A stretch of DNA of 40,654 nt, taken from Brachionus plicatilis. Taxonomy: Eukaryota; Rotifera; Eurotatoria; Ploima; Brachionidae. The DNA lies in the NCBI GenBank assembly GCA_010279815.1, contig QEOQ01000433.1, positions 372,428 to 413,081 of the forward strand, given 5' to 3'. How positions within the stretch are numbered: the first letter of the stretch is position 1; every line of letters starts with the position of its first letter. Below the pieces are notes generated by a model. That model had not been told where the DNA came from and ran no database searches. It saw only the letters and a program-made list of their open reading frames with translations. Made by a program: the position numbers and the translations under genes. Below, piece by piece: positions 20,971-31,446 of the stretch.

Positions 20971-21183
20971 GTCAAGTCCAAGTCCGGACTTTATTTTTTT
21001 TCTTTATTCCGGGGCCGCCAGAATTTGAACGGCAAAAAGATCATTCATTAGTCATGATCACGAATTTTTTGCTGTTGCAGGAAGCTATTGTGGCGGCCTA
21101 GTTGAAGTCAAAGTCACTAAAATTAAAGTCCAATTCCAAACTTTAAATAAAAAAAATTATAAGTTCGGACTTGGACTTGACTT
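20971..21183. mobile_element. Short TIR element (family H)
   Basis: The ends are GTCAAGTCCAAGTCCGGACT (20971) and the near-complement AGTTCGGACTTGGACTTGAC (21164-21183). The interior is 170 bp and non-coding, with a GC-rich patch near 21010. Possible TTA flanks would suit a Harbinger-type TSD, but this is not secure. Confidence 0.65.
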
Positions 21184-21758
21184 AAACAACTCAATATTAC
21201 AATTTCACTTAATTACAATCAATGTGGCTCCATTGATTGTGAAAAACAAAATGGAAGTGTTTATAAAACACTATGGAGGAATAAGTGATGTTGTAAAAAA
21301 ATTTTTACAAAAAATATAAAAAATCAAATTTTAAATCATAAATTTATAATATTTAAATTTTCACAAAAATTCGAATTCATTTCATTCATTTTGTATTGTC
21401 GAAATACAAGATGATTTTATTAGTACTCATCATAAGTTCATGCTTGGCGCTTCTTCTGTTAATAAATCTTTATTTTTTTTTAAATTAATGGTGAAAAAGT
21501 AAAATTAATTTTTCAATTAAATTTGTGAGAAAAAGCATTCTTTTTTTAAGGAACTAAATTTAAAAATTTTGGCAATTTTTATTTTTAACAAAAATAACTA
21601 ATAAATTTTCAAAAATTCACTTTTAGTTATTTTCGGTATATTTCGTAAGTCATTATTTTATTTATTCCTTTAAAATTTAGATTTTAAAATAAGAAATTTT
21701 GTGTAATTTTTAAATCATCAGAATCAAATAAATTTGTTTTGACATATCTATTTTTTAA
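21184..21758. other. Upstream region of 7TM copy 2
   Basis: AT-rich. The ~90 bases before the ATG match the region before copy 1. A 22-codon open stretch from the ATG at 21251 (MEVFIKHYGGISDVVKKFL) is too short to support. Confidence 0.4.
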
Positions 21759-24077
21759 ATGCTGATAAATTTGCTTTTTCATGTTGTTTGTTTGACTCTA
21801 AAAATATCATCTGCATTTGATAACAAAAATCATGATTACATTGCTCAATTTGATGAATCAAAATCTATTTTAGCAATCAAAAATTTTAACAGTTTTTCAG
21901 ATTTAAATTTAAACTATGATATTTATATTCTTAGTGGTCTGGTATTACAAATTGAATTCATCCCTAAAAACTATGTCTTTCTCGATTCTAATCTTCAATT
22001 TTTAATAAATTTTAAAAAAACTAACTACAAACAGCTTTTTTATATGAAGTTTTCCAAAATAATAGCATTCAATACCAACAGGTCACTATTTATTGAATTT
22101 AGCAAAAATTACAAGTCTGTTAATCTGGCATTTTATCATTCAATTTTAAATTATTCAGTCAAATGCACGGACAATGAAGTAGATGGAATTTTCAGGCATG
22201 TTATTTCAATCATTTTTGCTTTCAGTGTAAAATATCTACCAAATGCTTGTCCATTTGTTTTCAAAAATACTGAACTCAATAGCCTTGAGTTTCATGGAAT
22301 AGCCAAGAGCTTTTTGAGCTTTAATCAACTTGACTTTGATGACACACAAGACCTTGGACAGCTTAATTCCTCGGTTTATTTTTCTTTGCATTTTTATTTT
22401 TATAAAGGAAAACTGACCAAAAGGATGATGATTTTTAGGAATGCCACAAATTTGAGGATACTTGGAATGTTGGACAAAATCGAAAGCGAAAGTTTCTATT
22501 CGACCAACATCAGAACCATCAATTTCGAAATTGATAACGAAATTAGATTTTTAAGTCAAGGAATAGAATGGATGCTAGGGCTTAATGCAGATTTAAAAGT
22601 AAATTTAAGTGATTTGAATGAAACTGAGGGAAAACTCAAAAATTATGTCAAAATTAATTTTAATCTAAAAAAGATATTATATAATTTTCCTGATTCAGAT
22701 TTTTGTATTTTTAAAAATTTTCCACATGACAGACTTATTTTTTTTATTGTAAAATCTTGCTCCTCAAACTGTTCATGTCTATTGATTTGGATTTATAAAA
22801 ACACTTGTGGCGTGCACAATTTTTTAAAAATCAACAGTCAAATATTTTTATGTAGCAACTTAACCGAATTTAACAAAAAAATTAAAGACTGCAAATTTGA
22901 ACAAATGATACAAAGGTGTAATTTGTACAAAAAGCCTGATTTAATTCTAACAAAAGATTTGATTCTCTATTACTCTGAAAAACTAGAGTTTTTTTCTGTA
23001 ATTATTTCTTTTATTCTTGTGAGTATATCTTTTGTCAGCAATAGCTTAAGTCTTTACATTCTCATAAAAGTTGTCTTGTTCCACAACAAGAATTTAAATG
23101 GCCTCTTTTCTAAAATTGAAGCTTTCATGCTCGCAAATTGTTCTGTCAACCTTCTCTATTTGCTTTCACGATTCATTTATTTGCTCAAAAAGTGTGTTTA
23201 TCCAAATAGTGTATTTTGTCCTGACTTTTATTATTCCTACCAGTCTCAGCTTGTTGAAATAGCACTTGTGGACATAATGGGAAATTTATTCAAGTTTAGT
23301 TCAAATTTTTTACAAATTTTGGTCTCAATCAAAAGACTAATGCTTCTAGATCCAAATTTTAACGTCAAAATAAATTCTCTAATTAACTCAAAGATTAATC
23401 AAGTGGTACTTGCTTTTTATGTTTTACTTTATATATTTATTCTAATCGCCAGTGAAATAATTACTACCAGGATCAATGATCAGCCATATGGCTTGGATTC
23501 TTTGGAAAACTTTAATGAATATCCAAACCGGAAATACTTTTTTGCCAACTATTTCTCACCAATCCAGCCCATCAGCCTAAAATCTCCCGAAAATTCATCA
23601 ATTATTGTGCTGGTATTTACAATTGTTAATATCGCTACAGATAGCATTTTGACAATCATTTTATTTTGCACGGCTGAAATAATGATTTTGTTGAAAGTAC
23701 AATCAAATTTGAGAAGAAAAAAATTGCTAAATTTAAATAATGAAGTAAAAGACATTAAAAAACGCAAAAAAATAAATAAATCACTGAATGCGGTTGTGGT
23801 TAATTTAATTTTTTTTATTTTCTACCGAGCTTTTAGCTTTTTTATAGCGATTTTTGTTATATACCAAAAATCGTCAAGCTATCTCTCAAAATTCAATATT
23901 TGTTCGACTCATCATAAAGTGTGCACAATTGTCCAAGAAATAGATGAAATCTTTTTTATCTTTACGAGCTCTGTGATTTTTTTTTTCTATTTTTATGTTC
24001 ATCAACCCTTCAAAACAATGTTTTGTCTTTTTCTTAAATTAAATAATTCGGTACACTTAAAAAAGTCACCAAAATAA
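21759..24077 (+). CDS. 7TM receptor-like protein with large ectodomain (copy 2, intact)
   Basis: 772 residues, single exon. A signal peptide (MLINLLFHVVCLTLKISSAF) is followed by an ectodomain to about residue 408. It has several NxS/T sites, paired Cys such as SCSSNCSC, and segments that read like degenerate leucine-rich repeats (NSLEFHGIAKSFLSFNQLDF, then RIRFL-like units). Seven hydrophobic helices follow at about 411-438, 456-478, 495-525, 545-565, 612-640, 676-702 and 724-746. The end of TM3 has IKRLMLLDP in place of the rhodopsin-family DRY. TM7 ends FYVHQPFK, where NPxxY and helix 8 would lie. I infer a divergent rhodopsin-class GPCR, possibly lineage-specific. The ligand is unknown. 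The ATG at 21759 is preceded by AT-rich DNA shared with copy 1. Confidence 0.85.
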   Translation: MLINLLFHVVCLTLKISSAFDNKNHDYIAQFDESKSILAIKNFNSFSDLNLNYDIYILSGLVLQIEFIPKNYVFLDSNLQFLINFKKTNYKQLFYMKFSKIIAFNTNRSLFIEFSKNYKSVNLAFYHSILNYSVKCTDNEVDGIFRHVISIIFAFSVKYLPNACPFVFKNTELNSLEFHGIAKSFLSFNQLDFDDTQDLGQLNSSVYFSLHFYFYKGKLTKRMMIFRNATNLRILGMLDKIESESFYSTNIRTINFEIDNEIRFLSQGIEWMLGLNADLKVNLSDLNETEGKLKNYVKINFNLKKILYNFPDSDFCIFKNFPHDRLIFFIVKSCSSNCSCLLIWIYKNTCGVHNFLKINSQIFLCSNLTEFNKKIKDCKFEQMIQRCNLYKKPDLILTKDLILYYSEKLEFFSVIISFILVSISFVSNSLSLYILIKVVLFHNKNLNGLFSKIEAFMLANCSVNLLYLLSRFIYLLKKCVYPNSVFCPDFYYSYQSQLVEIALVDIMGNLFKFSSNFLQILVSIKRLMLLDPNFNVKINSLINSKINQVVLAFYVLLYIFILIASEIITTRINDQPYGLDSLENFNEYPNRKYFFANYFSPIQPISLKSPENSSIIVLVFTIVNIATDSILTIILFCTAEIMILLKVQSNLRRKKLLNLNNEVKDIKKRKKINKSLNAVVVNLIFFIFYRAFSFFIAIFVIYQKSSSYLSKFNICSTHHKVCTIVQEIDEIFFIFTSSVIFFFYFYVHQPFKTMFCLFLKLNNSVHLKKSPK

Positions 24078-24258
24078 ATAACTTGTGTCATAATTTATAT
24101 ATTAAATTTCAAGATTAACTTACAACTTAGTATTACTGTTTTTTGGATTTTTTTTAAACCTAAAATTTTAGCTTATGTTTAAATTCATTTTAAAATAAAT
24201 CAAAAAAAAATCTTTTTTTGAAAAAATTTTAATTTAAATTTTTTGTCGAAAAAAGTGG
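24078..24258. other. 3' flank of 7TM copy 2
   Basis: Similarity to copy 1 ends within about 20 bases of the stop codon, which marks the right edge of the duplicated unit. The DNA is AT-rich and no gene is seen. Confidence 0.5.
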
Positions 24259-24547
24259 CTGATACGGGCCATCGTGAAATTTCATACAAAACTTTATTTT
24301 TAAAAAAATTTACAACTTTTGTTCTAAAAGTCAAAAACTTGTTCTGTAAATGGAACATGCAAAAAGTGTCTTACCTTCTGTAGAAGTCTGCAAAATCTGT
24401 GCAAATAAATTTCACTTTATTTTTAATACTTTTAAATATGGTGCAATTTTGCAGAATTTGCACAAATTTTGCAGAATTCAAAGTTATAAAATTTTTTAAT
24501 TTTAGTATTGTAAGTTTTGTATGAAATTTCACGATTCCCTGATACGG
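24259..24547. mobile_element. Palindromic MITE (family A), complete, 9-bp TSD
   Basis: The element at 24268-24538 has TIRs around ATCGTGAAATTTCATACAAA and is flanked by the direct repeat CTGATACGG (24259-24267, 24539-24547). The internal arms, rich in TCTGCAAAAT and TTGCAGAATT words, are mutually complementary. It is the same family as 1-211 and in the opposite orientation. Confidence 0.85.
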
Positions 24548-24714
24548 GAGAAAAAAACGTATCAGTTGCATATTTCCTCTACCTTTCTGTCGTCCCTAAG
24601 AGTCTTGTGGGACTTTTTTCACTAGTATTTTCTTTATTTGTCTTCCGTGACAACAATTTGTTAACCAACTCGACTGTAATATTAAGAGCTTGAAAGTTTG
24701 TCGTTAAATCCATT

Positions 24715-24951
24715 CTACTTAATGCTAATTTCATCGTTAGATACTATTTCTAGGGTTTTTCAAAATATTTATAAACCAATCTCAAGCCATTGCCTCAACG
24801 ATGTAAATTTTGTTGATTCTTATTGAAAAGTGAATTCAGAAAGTAAACAAAGTTCCTGCAAAAAGTCCCTTACATTTTCCTCACGGCATTTCCGTCTTTT
24901 GTAAAAGCTATTCAACTGGTTAGACTGGTTCAATTCTCTCAAAGAGCTCAT
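24715..24951 (-). pseudogene. Decayed Gypsy-like gag fragment
   Basis: From an ATG at 24951 the minus strand encodes FYKRRKCREENVRDFLQEL, then after a stop QWLEIGL and further on KTLEIVSNDE. The order F..RKQ..ES V.DF...L, GL, LTLEIA is that of Gypsy/Mag-type gag. Three stops are present. It is a relic with no LTR or pol nearby. Confidence 0.5.
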
Positions 24952-25795
24952 TTAAATTTTTAGAGTAGACAGGGATTTTATAAAATTGATAGTAAAAATA
25001 AAAAATAAGCTAAAATCAGACGATTCGTTTATTTTCACAAACAAAAAATTATAGGATATATTTATTTATCTTGAAACATTAGAAGAGTTATTTTTGAACT
25101 CATAATAGAAACTCTTTTGACAAATTAGTGCCAGTTGATACCAAAGTTCGACTACTAAAAATAATCAAATTTTTAGTAAAAGCTTTTGTCTAATAACTAA
25201 GATTTATTGATATTCTTATATCTATATAAAAATATATTTTTATATAGAAATATAAAAATTCAATTAACCATTCATATAGGTGTAAAGATGGCAAAAACCA
25301 TCTTAATATATTAAAAGAAGTTAATGAAAATAACTTTGAAAAAATTACATAATTTTTATTATAAATATTAAAAACTTTATTATAGAATTTAATTTAAATA
25401 AAGAAATCTCAAAATAAAATTAACTTTTTCTTCTAATCTTATTTTGAGTAACGATAGCTGCAAAGTTATCAATCTAAGTAGCTTAACGACCTACTTAGAA
25501 TAAATTCCAACCATTCCGGGAAGGAAGTTGGGACTAGACGATCAGAATCAGATATCGTTTAGTTTTTCGGACGCTGCAAAGTGTCCAAAAAGTCAGTGCT
25601 GCAAAGTACTGCAGCGCCCTCTTTCACTCTTCGCCCTACTAGAGCCATATAATTGCCACGCATTACATAGGTCTTCAATTAAAAGTATAATTTTTTACCT
25701 TTTCCAAGCAATTAGATTAAAAAGTTTATTATTTTTTTTTGCTGGATTTTTAAAAATTCGGTCAAACTCAATCTTAAAAAGCTGGACAAACTAGT
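24952..25795. other. Spacer, no gene recognised
   Basis: AT-rich with a somewhat GC-richer patch at 25500-25680. An 88-codon open stretch there (25528-25794) lacks an ATG, is not protein-like and ends at the next transposon, so it is not called. Confidence 0.4.
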
Positions 25796-26910
25796 TACAG
25801 TAAAGTACGGTTATAACGAAGTCGCTGGGGGAATCAAAAAACGGTTCGTTATAACCGAACTTCGTTACATCCGAAAAAGACAAAAAAATTTTTTTTTAAA
25901 GTTTTTATTTAATTAAAACGAATTAAAAAAGAAATAATAATGATAAATATGAAAAAAAATTATATTTTATTTTTTAAAATAATCGGAGATGGTTTTTTGT
26001 TTAACCATTAGACCCAAGATTTCATTCTCAATTGAACCCAAGCTATCAATTGATGACTCAAAATTATGTTTTGATTTTGAAAGATGCTTCCTTATTTGAA
26101 TAATCATTTTAAAGCTTGTTGATTTGTCATTTCCTCATCGTGTTCATCTTCATCATTTTCTTGCTGGTTCTCATCATCGCTTAGGTCGCAAACAGTTTGA
26201 CTTGAACTTTCATCTTGTTTTTTAATCAAATTAATTATTTCTTCGTCGGTTTTTTCTTGATATACAGCTAATTGATTTTTTTAACATAATATTTTACCTG
26301 TTTTTTTTTATTTTATAAAGGTAAATGTGTGATTTTTCAAAATATTAATTGATCATTAAGTAGGGATTAGTTTTAAGATTTCAGAATTCAAGAAAATTCA
26401 TACTTATTTGCTGATTTCTATTATTAAAAATTAAGAAACCAATATTTCCGAAATTTATTTTTTAATATTTTCGTTATAAGCGAATAAAATTCATTGAAAA
26501 TTATCAAAAAATGCTTCGTTATAACCGAATTTTCGCTATAAGCGTACTTCGTTATAACCGTAAGAAAATGTATTAAATGTAAGATAGGGAAGCACGGCTT
26601 TTTAATTGCGAGTAACGAGGCGTTAACTTTCAGCTTTAATGTTATGTTTTATTTGCATGTTTATTATAATTTATTAGTTTCGAAAGAGAAAAAAATAACA
26701 TGTAATTTATCAATTAATGTGTATAGTCTATTGACGTTATACGTCAAGAATTTTTTTAAACATAGTCCAGTATTGGATTTTTATTCGCGTACACATCTGC
26801 TTAACTACGCTCGTTCCTCGCAAATTATTGTTCTGAACAACAGTGTTTTATTTTTCGTTATAAACGAATTTTCGTTATATCCGTGTTCGTTATAACCGTA
26901 CTTTACTGTA
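25796..26910. mobile_element. Pogo/Tigger-like DNA transposon, internally deleted
   Basis: Perfect 23-bp TIRs (25798-25820 and 26886-26908, starting CAGTAAAGTACGGTTATAAC) are flanked by TA (25796-25797, 26909-26910). CAGT ends, TA target and CGTTATAACGAA words are typical of pogo/Tigger-class Tc1-mariner relatives. CGTTATAA-type words recur in both subterminal regions. Only the C-terminal end of a transposase survives. Confidence 0.88.
25985..26290 (-). pseudogene. Tigger-like transposase C-terminal tail
   Basis: The minus strand encodes an acidic stretch (SDDENQQENDEDEHDEEMTN), then QQALK. After a one-base frame change it encodes MIIQIRKHLSKSKHNFES and a final VKQKTISD. Acidic segment, helical tail and terminal KQ..I.DYF-like motif are the pattern of Tigger/CENP-B-like transposase C-termini. 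The DDE catalytic domain and DNA-binding domain are missing. Confidence 0.6.
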
Positions 26911-27001
26911 CCCACAATACTCTATTTAATGTACTTGATGTCACCCTAAATCAAGTCGACATGACGCAATCACGGCATTTTACATTTTCTCATCGAATAA
27001 G

Positions 27002-27627
27002 GTATGGATAATAGAATTTAAAGCCATATCTTATCCCTTAGAAAGTTTGGCTCGAGAAAATAACATAAATGAAACCATCTTCAAGCTTGAAGACGAAAAT
27101 CCCAGATCTAAGAAGATATTGTACCATTCGCTTTCTTTTTCTGCCCTCAGACTTCCATAACAATCTTCAACAAAACTTTTTCAAAGCTGTTCGAGTTGAT
27201 GGACTCAAAAAAGAACAAATATCAATGGAAAAAGGAAAAAATAGACCTGAGAGAAAAAATGGTATAAGAAGAATTAGAATTTCTTATCCAAAAGAAGTAG
27301 AGAACATTATAAGAAGCTTGTCTTGTCCGACAATCATGTACGGAAAAAATGTGTGGTTTCAATCGATGGAAAAAAACAAAAATGTTGCTTTTGTGATGAA
27401 GAAGGGCACAGCATAGCGAAATGCCAGTCAAAGATTTGCAGGCGAAAGTTGTAAGCAAAAAAGTCACTTTACACAAAAAAGCTCGATTGCTGAAAAATCT
27501 AAATTTCTGGAGAGATAAAAAACTGATTATAGTGAACTTTTTGTCGAATAAGAAGAAATTCAAACTCAAACCAAACCACGAATTCGAACAAATCGATTCT
27601 GAAGAAATTAGGAAGCCAAACAAATAA
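27002..27627 (+). pseudogene. Decayed LINE ORF1-like zinc-knuckle protein
   Basis: Coding-like segments lie in three successive frames: WIIEFKAISYPLESLAREN (from 27002), then IRRIRISYPKEVENIIRSL (within 27069-27340), then KCCFCDEEGHSIAKC, a CCHC knuckle (about 27390-27435). The order (RNA-binding-like region then knuckle) and the shifts suggest a LINE ORF1 relic. A 68-residue Lys-rich open stretch (27421-27627) completes it. It ends a few bases before a MITE. Confidence 0.5.
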
Positions 27628-27629
27628 GA

Positions 27630-28186
27630 TTTTGATGGGCAAATTGAAGTTTGAGATCAAGATCAAAAGATCAAAATATAAATTATAATATTTTTTTTAA
27701 TAATAGAGAAAAAATAAATTTTTTCAAAAGCAATTACTTGACATGTCATGTCAAGTTTATTTTCATATTTAAAATTTTAAAATGTCCCTTTTTATTGAAC
27801 TTAAATAGGTTTAAATATTTTAATTGATTTTAATGAAAACTTACTTTTAGAGACAAAAAAATTAAATGTTTTAAATTTTGTAATTTATTCCAGTGGAAAA
27901 ATAAAATTATTTCAGTTTGAATGAAGGGACGGACATAAAAGTTTTAAATTTGAATTTGTGAATTATCTTAACCTGAATTATTTAAATTATTGATCGTTTT
28001 TGTTAAATAAATTAGAGATCGATCATTTTGATATTTATTTGAGAATGAACCATTATTAGACATAACATGTCAAGTAATGTTTTGTATTTGTTTCTTAAAA
28101 ATTATTAAAATCATAAGATTATTTAAGCTTTAAAACTTTAAATGATCCTTTTGATCTTAAAATTTGATCTGCAACTTCATTTGATG
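27630..28186. mobile_element. MITE (family J relative)
   Basis: The left end GGCAAATTGAAGTTTGAGAT (27638) matches family J. The right end, ...GATCTGCAACTTCA at 28178, is its complement but lacks the last ~7 bases. Flanks TTTTGATG (27630-27637) and ATTTGATG (28179-28186) form an imperfect 8-bp repeat. ACTTGACATGTC words occur inverted in the interior. Confidence 0.6.
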
Positions 28187-28769
28187 AAGAGTAATTAGAG
28201 ATAGAAAATGATGACGAAAATCCTTTCGAGTTAGAAACAATAAGTTCAACGAGAAGCTTTTTTCAAGGAACTCATTTTACTCAAGACTGCAATTTTTAAA
28301 AACAAAATTCATTACTTATCCAGGTGCAATCTGGATTTTAAAAACACAGACGAACTTCCGATAATTTTTACATTTTGATTCAGAAAATTTTAGAGTCACT
28401 TAAAAATAAGAAAATGGTTTGTTACCTTTTCTTTGATATTTCTTTACTTTATTTTTATTTTTATTTTTTTGATTTTATTCTAAAGGAGCTTAAGCTCGGT
28501 TCAGTAAACAAATAAATAATAGATTTTTGCTTTAATTTCACTACTACCTCCAAAAAATATACTACAAACTGTAACAATCAGATTTCTCATAAAAATTAAA
28601 ATTTAATTAAATTTTAACTGTATCTTTTTGTATTCAAAATATTTTCTAAATTTAAGTTTCTCAAACAGAAGCAGTAAATAGCAAAGTGTATTGAAAAAAA
28701 ACGAAATGCTTTTAAAGTCTCGAACCAAAAAAGAAAATTTTAGTCTGCTTTAGCAAAGTAAAATTTACA
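28187..28769. other. Spacer with inverted LINE-tail-like motif
   Basis: 28474-28518 is the reverse complement of the motif at 18125 and 36601; here the hairpin core is the perfect palindrome GAGCTTAAGCTC. No gene is seen. Confidence 0.4.
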
Positions 28770-28964
28770 ATTCTGCAATTTATTGCATAGTTTAATAAAG
28801 TATTTTTTGAGGGTGTATATTCTACAGAAAATTGCAGAGAATTGCAGAGCTTGGAATTCTTTTGTACAAATTTGTACAATATTGTACTTTTTGCAGAACC
28901 ATTTTTGCACAACTAGAAAAAAAAATATTAAGTTTTTACTTATTGTACTAAAATTTCACATTGC
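28770..28964. mobile_element. 5'-truncated MITE (family B)
   Basis: Matches the central and right parts of the element at 38179-38529 (for example GCTTGGAATTCTTTTGTACA, TTTTGCAGAACCATTTTTGC) and ends with the family terminus TTTCACATTGCC. The left TIR is missing or unrecognisable. Confidence 0.7.
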
Positions 28965-29019
28965 CCTAGTTTTAAAAGTGAAAAAATAGGTCTTATGGTC
29001 CAACTGATACTTTTGCGTT

Positions 29020-29310
29020 ACTAAAAGTAAAAAGACCATAACTTTGTTAATACTGACTTTTTTTTGTACTCTGTATAAAGCACCAAAATTATTTTTTATC
29101 TCAGCTTTAATTTGGTACCATTTTTATTTAATATGGATAAAAGGAACGAAAGTTAGGATATTTTAAATAAAAAACATACTAAAAGTAAAAAGACCATAAC
29201 TTTGTTAATAAAAAATTTTTTTGAATTCTGTAAAAAGCACTAAGTTCATCTTTTTCTCAGCTTTAATTTGGTACCATTTTTATTAAATTTGGATAAAAAG
29301 AACGAAATTT
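29020..29310. repeat. Tandem dimer, 158-bp period
   Basis: ACTAAAAGTAAAAAGACCAT begins at 29020 and again at 29178. Both units continue through TCAGCTTTAATTTGGTACCA and GGATAAAA.GAACGAAA. The copies have diverged by several substitutions. Non-coding. Confidence 0.8.
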
Positions 29311-29437
29311 CATCAAATTCTTTATTAAATGGTCTGATCGCGGTCCGTGTTTTAGCATAAGTCCATTTCAAAGCTTCATTTTTAAAAAGTATTTTAATTT
29401 GTAAAAATTCATTGAAATTTAATTGTGCATTTTAAAT

Positions 29438-29475
29438 GTTTTGATCAAATTTGAAAAGTGAAATTTGATCAAAAC
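29438..29475. repeat. Perfect hairpin with 15-bp arms
   Basis: GTTTTGATCAAATTT, an 8-base loop, AAATTTGATCAAAAC. A closely similar hairpin followed by TTTTACTTTACC lies in both arms of the 1.18-kb inverted repeat (16294-16338, 16864-16908). Confidence 0.7.
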
Positions 29476-29785
29476 ATTTTACTTTGCCAATGCTGTGTCA
29501 TAATTGTTTTAAATTGCTCTTTATTATTCAATCAAAAAATAACTCTTTAAAAGACTCATTAACAAAAATTAAATAGAACACCAAAAACTATTTTACTTAA
29601 AAAAAAAAAATAAAAACCAACAAATTTTCTTACAAAAATTAGTAAGGTAAAAAAAATTAATGCATTTTAAATAATGACAAAGCATTTTTCCAAATCATGT
29701 TCTAGTTTAAACCTAGTCTTATAATTACAGGTATAAAAAGAAATTTATAAAAAAACAAATGATTACATATTAGATTAAAGAAAAA

Positions 29786-30673
29786 ATGTCAAAAATAATT
29801 TCTGTGTTTGGAGCTACCGGATCTCAAGGTGGATCAGTAGTGAAAGCTTTAGCCAAAAATGGAATGTATTCAGTCAAAGCAATCACACGCAACCCAAAAT
29901 CAGACAAAGCTCAAACTTTATCCAAACTAAACAATGTAACTGTTCATCAAGCGGACTTGGACGATCCGGCCTCCATTGACAAAGTCCTAGAAGGATGCTA
30001 CGGTTCATTCTTGGTCACGGATTTTGCAGCTCATTTCGATAACAGAGAAACAAAACAAGGCATTAGTTTTGTGGACAGTGCCATCAAAAATAAGCTCTCA
30101 CACATTGTATTCAGTGGTCTGGAGCATGTAGAGCCGATTATAAACAAACCATGCTTACACTTTGACTACAAAGCAAACATTGAAGACTACGGTCTTAGCC
30201 ACAAAGACAAAATAACTTTTACTTCGATCAGATTACCAATGTATAACCAAATGATACCTTTAATGTTTAAACATAAATTGGAAGACAACCAGTTCTCTCT
30301 AACTTTGCCAATGGGTGACAATGAAGTGTTTTTGATGAATGTAGAAGATGCTGGCAAGTGTGTTAAGTCAATTTTTGATAATCCAGATAAATATGGAAAT
30401 AGCATAATTCCGGTCGCTGGAGATAAATTAAAAGGTAAAGAAATAGAGAAAATTATAAACAAACACGTGGCTCCAGTTAAATTTTTGTATGCGAATACAA
30501 GTCTTGAGAAATTCAGGTCTTTTGGTTTTCCTGGAGTTGAAGACATTGTGAATATGTTTGAGTATTATCAAACAGGAAAAATGCATAGAGATTTAAATTT
30601 GACAAAAGAATTGTATAAAGATGTGGAGTCGTTTGATCAATGGGTTGCCAAGAATTTACATTTATTTAAATAG
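29786..30673 (+). CDS. NMRAL1: NmrA-like family domain protein (NMRAL1/HSCARG-like)
   Basis: 295 residues, single exon, close to the ~299 of vertebrate NMRAL1. The family is an atypical short-chain dehydrogenase fold that binds NADP and acts as a cytosolic redox sensor without known catalysis. The N-terminal Rossmann motif is VFGATGSQGGSVV (residues 7-19), followed by ITRNPKSDKAQTL, the QADLDDPASIDKVL segment, FLVTDF, VFSGLEHV, TSIRLPMYNQM and FGFPGVEDIVNMFEYYQTG, all in the family order. The ATG at 29786 has an A-rich leader. TATAAA-like sequence lies ~50 bases upstream (29733) and AATAAA lies downstream at 30743-30748. Orthology to NMRAL1 proper versus another NmrA paralogue is an inference. 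Confidence 0.9.
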   Translation: MSKIISVFGATGSQGGSVVKALAKNGMYSVKAITRNPKSDKAQTLSKLNNVTVHQADLDDPASIDKVLEGCYGSFLVTDFAAHFDNRETKQGISFVDSAIKNKLSHIVFSGLEHVEPIINKPCLHFDYKANIEDYGLSHKDKITFTSIRLPMYNQMIPLMFKHKLEDNQFSLTLPMGDNEVFLMNVEDAGKCVKSIFDNPDKYGNSIIPVAGDKLKGKEIEKIINKHVAPVKFLYANTSLEKFRSFGFPGVEDIVNMFEYYQTGKMHRDLNLTKELYKDVESFDQWVAKNLHLFK

Positions 30674-31233
30674 ATAAAAATCAAATTTTAATTCTTAATT
30701 TTAATATTTTTCAGCTCTTTTAATGTAATTTATTGTTTTTTAAATAAATTTATTTTATTTATTATGAATTTAAGCAATAAGAATAATAAAAAATTCAAAA
30801 AAAAATTTCTTCAAAAAATCTAAATGTGGTCCTTTAAATTGTGTCGAATAGTAAACTTAATCAATCATCAAAATACAGCGAATTTAACCCAGTCACAAAC
30901 AATAATTAATCGATAAAAATTGATAGATGAATCATTAATGAGTAAGAAAGCATTTCATCTAAATTCAACAATAAAAATGTGTATATTTTATTAAAAAAAA
31001 TCGATGAAAAAAAATTCTTTAGCAAATGTTTAATAAATAAAGTCATTTTTTCGGTTTTTTTTAATAATTGATTTAAATTTTTACAATTCCAATTCAGTAT
31101 TTATCTACGCCTTCGATTCTAAAAGAACATCATTTCAAATTTTTCTAAATATAATTACCTTAATTTTTATTAATCTAATTAAGTTTCTAATTCTAAAATT
31201 CTGTAAAAAACCCTAGTGTTTATTTGCTGTTAG
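30674..31233. other. 3' region of the NmrA-like gene
   Basis: AATAAA at 30743-30748 is the likely polyadenylation signal. The rest is AT-rich and without a gene. Confidence 0.5.
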
Positions 31234-31446
31234 ATGCAGTTGGGAGCAATTTTTATCTGGAGCAGAGCAATTTTTTTTTAATTGTTTAAAATGCAATTTA
31301 AATATAATAACGTAACGAAATTTAGAATATTTTAAATGTTAAAAAATTTGATTATTATTGTTAAGAATATTATTTTACATTAATATTCATTTTAAAATTT
31401 CTCTGCTCCGAAAAATTGCACCCGACTTCACTCTCCCGCATGCAGT
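31234..31446. mobile_element. MITE (family E), left end shortened
   Basis: The element at 31241-31439 has inverted ends around GGAGCAATTTTTATCTGGAG on the left and CTCCGAAAAATTGCACCC on the right. The right terminus is ACTTCACTCTCCCGC. It is flanked by ATGCAGT (31234-31240, 31440-31446). It is the same family as 37990-38866, whose left end has the GAGAGTGAAGT missing here. Confidence 0.75.

Noticed and set aside
25528..25794. 88-codon open stretch before the pogo-like element
   Set aside because: No ATG start, no recognisable motif, and it ends at the transposon edge.
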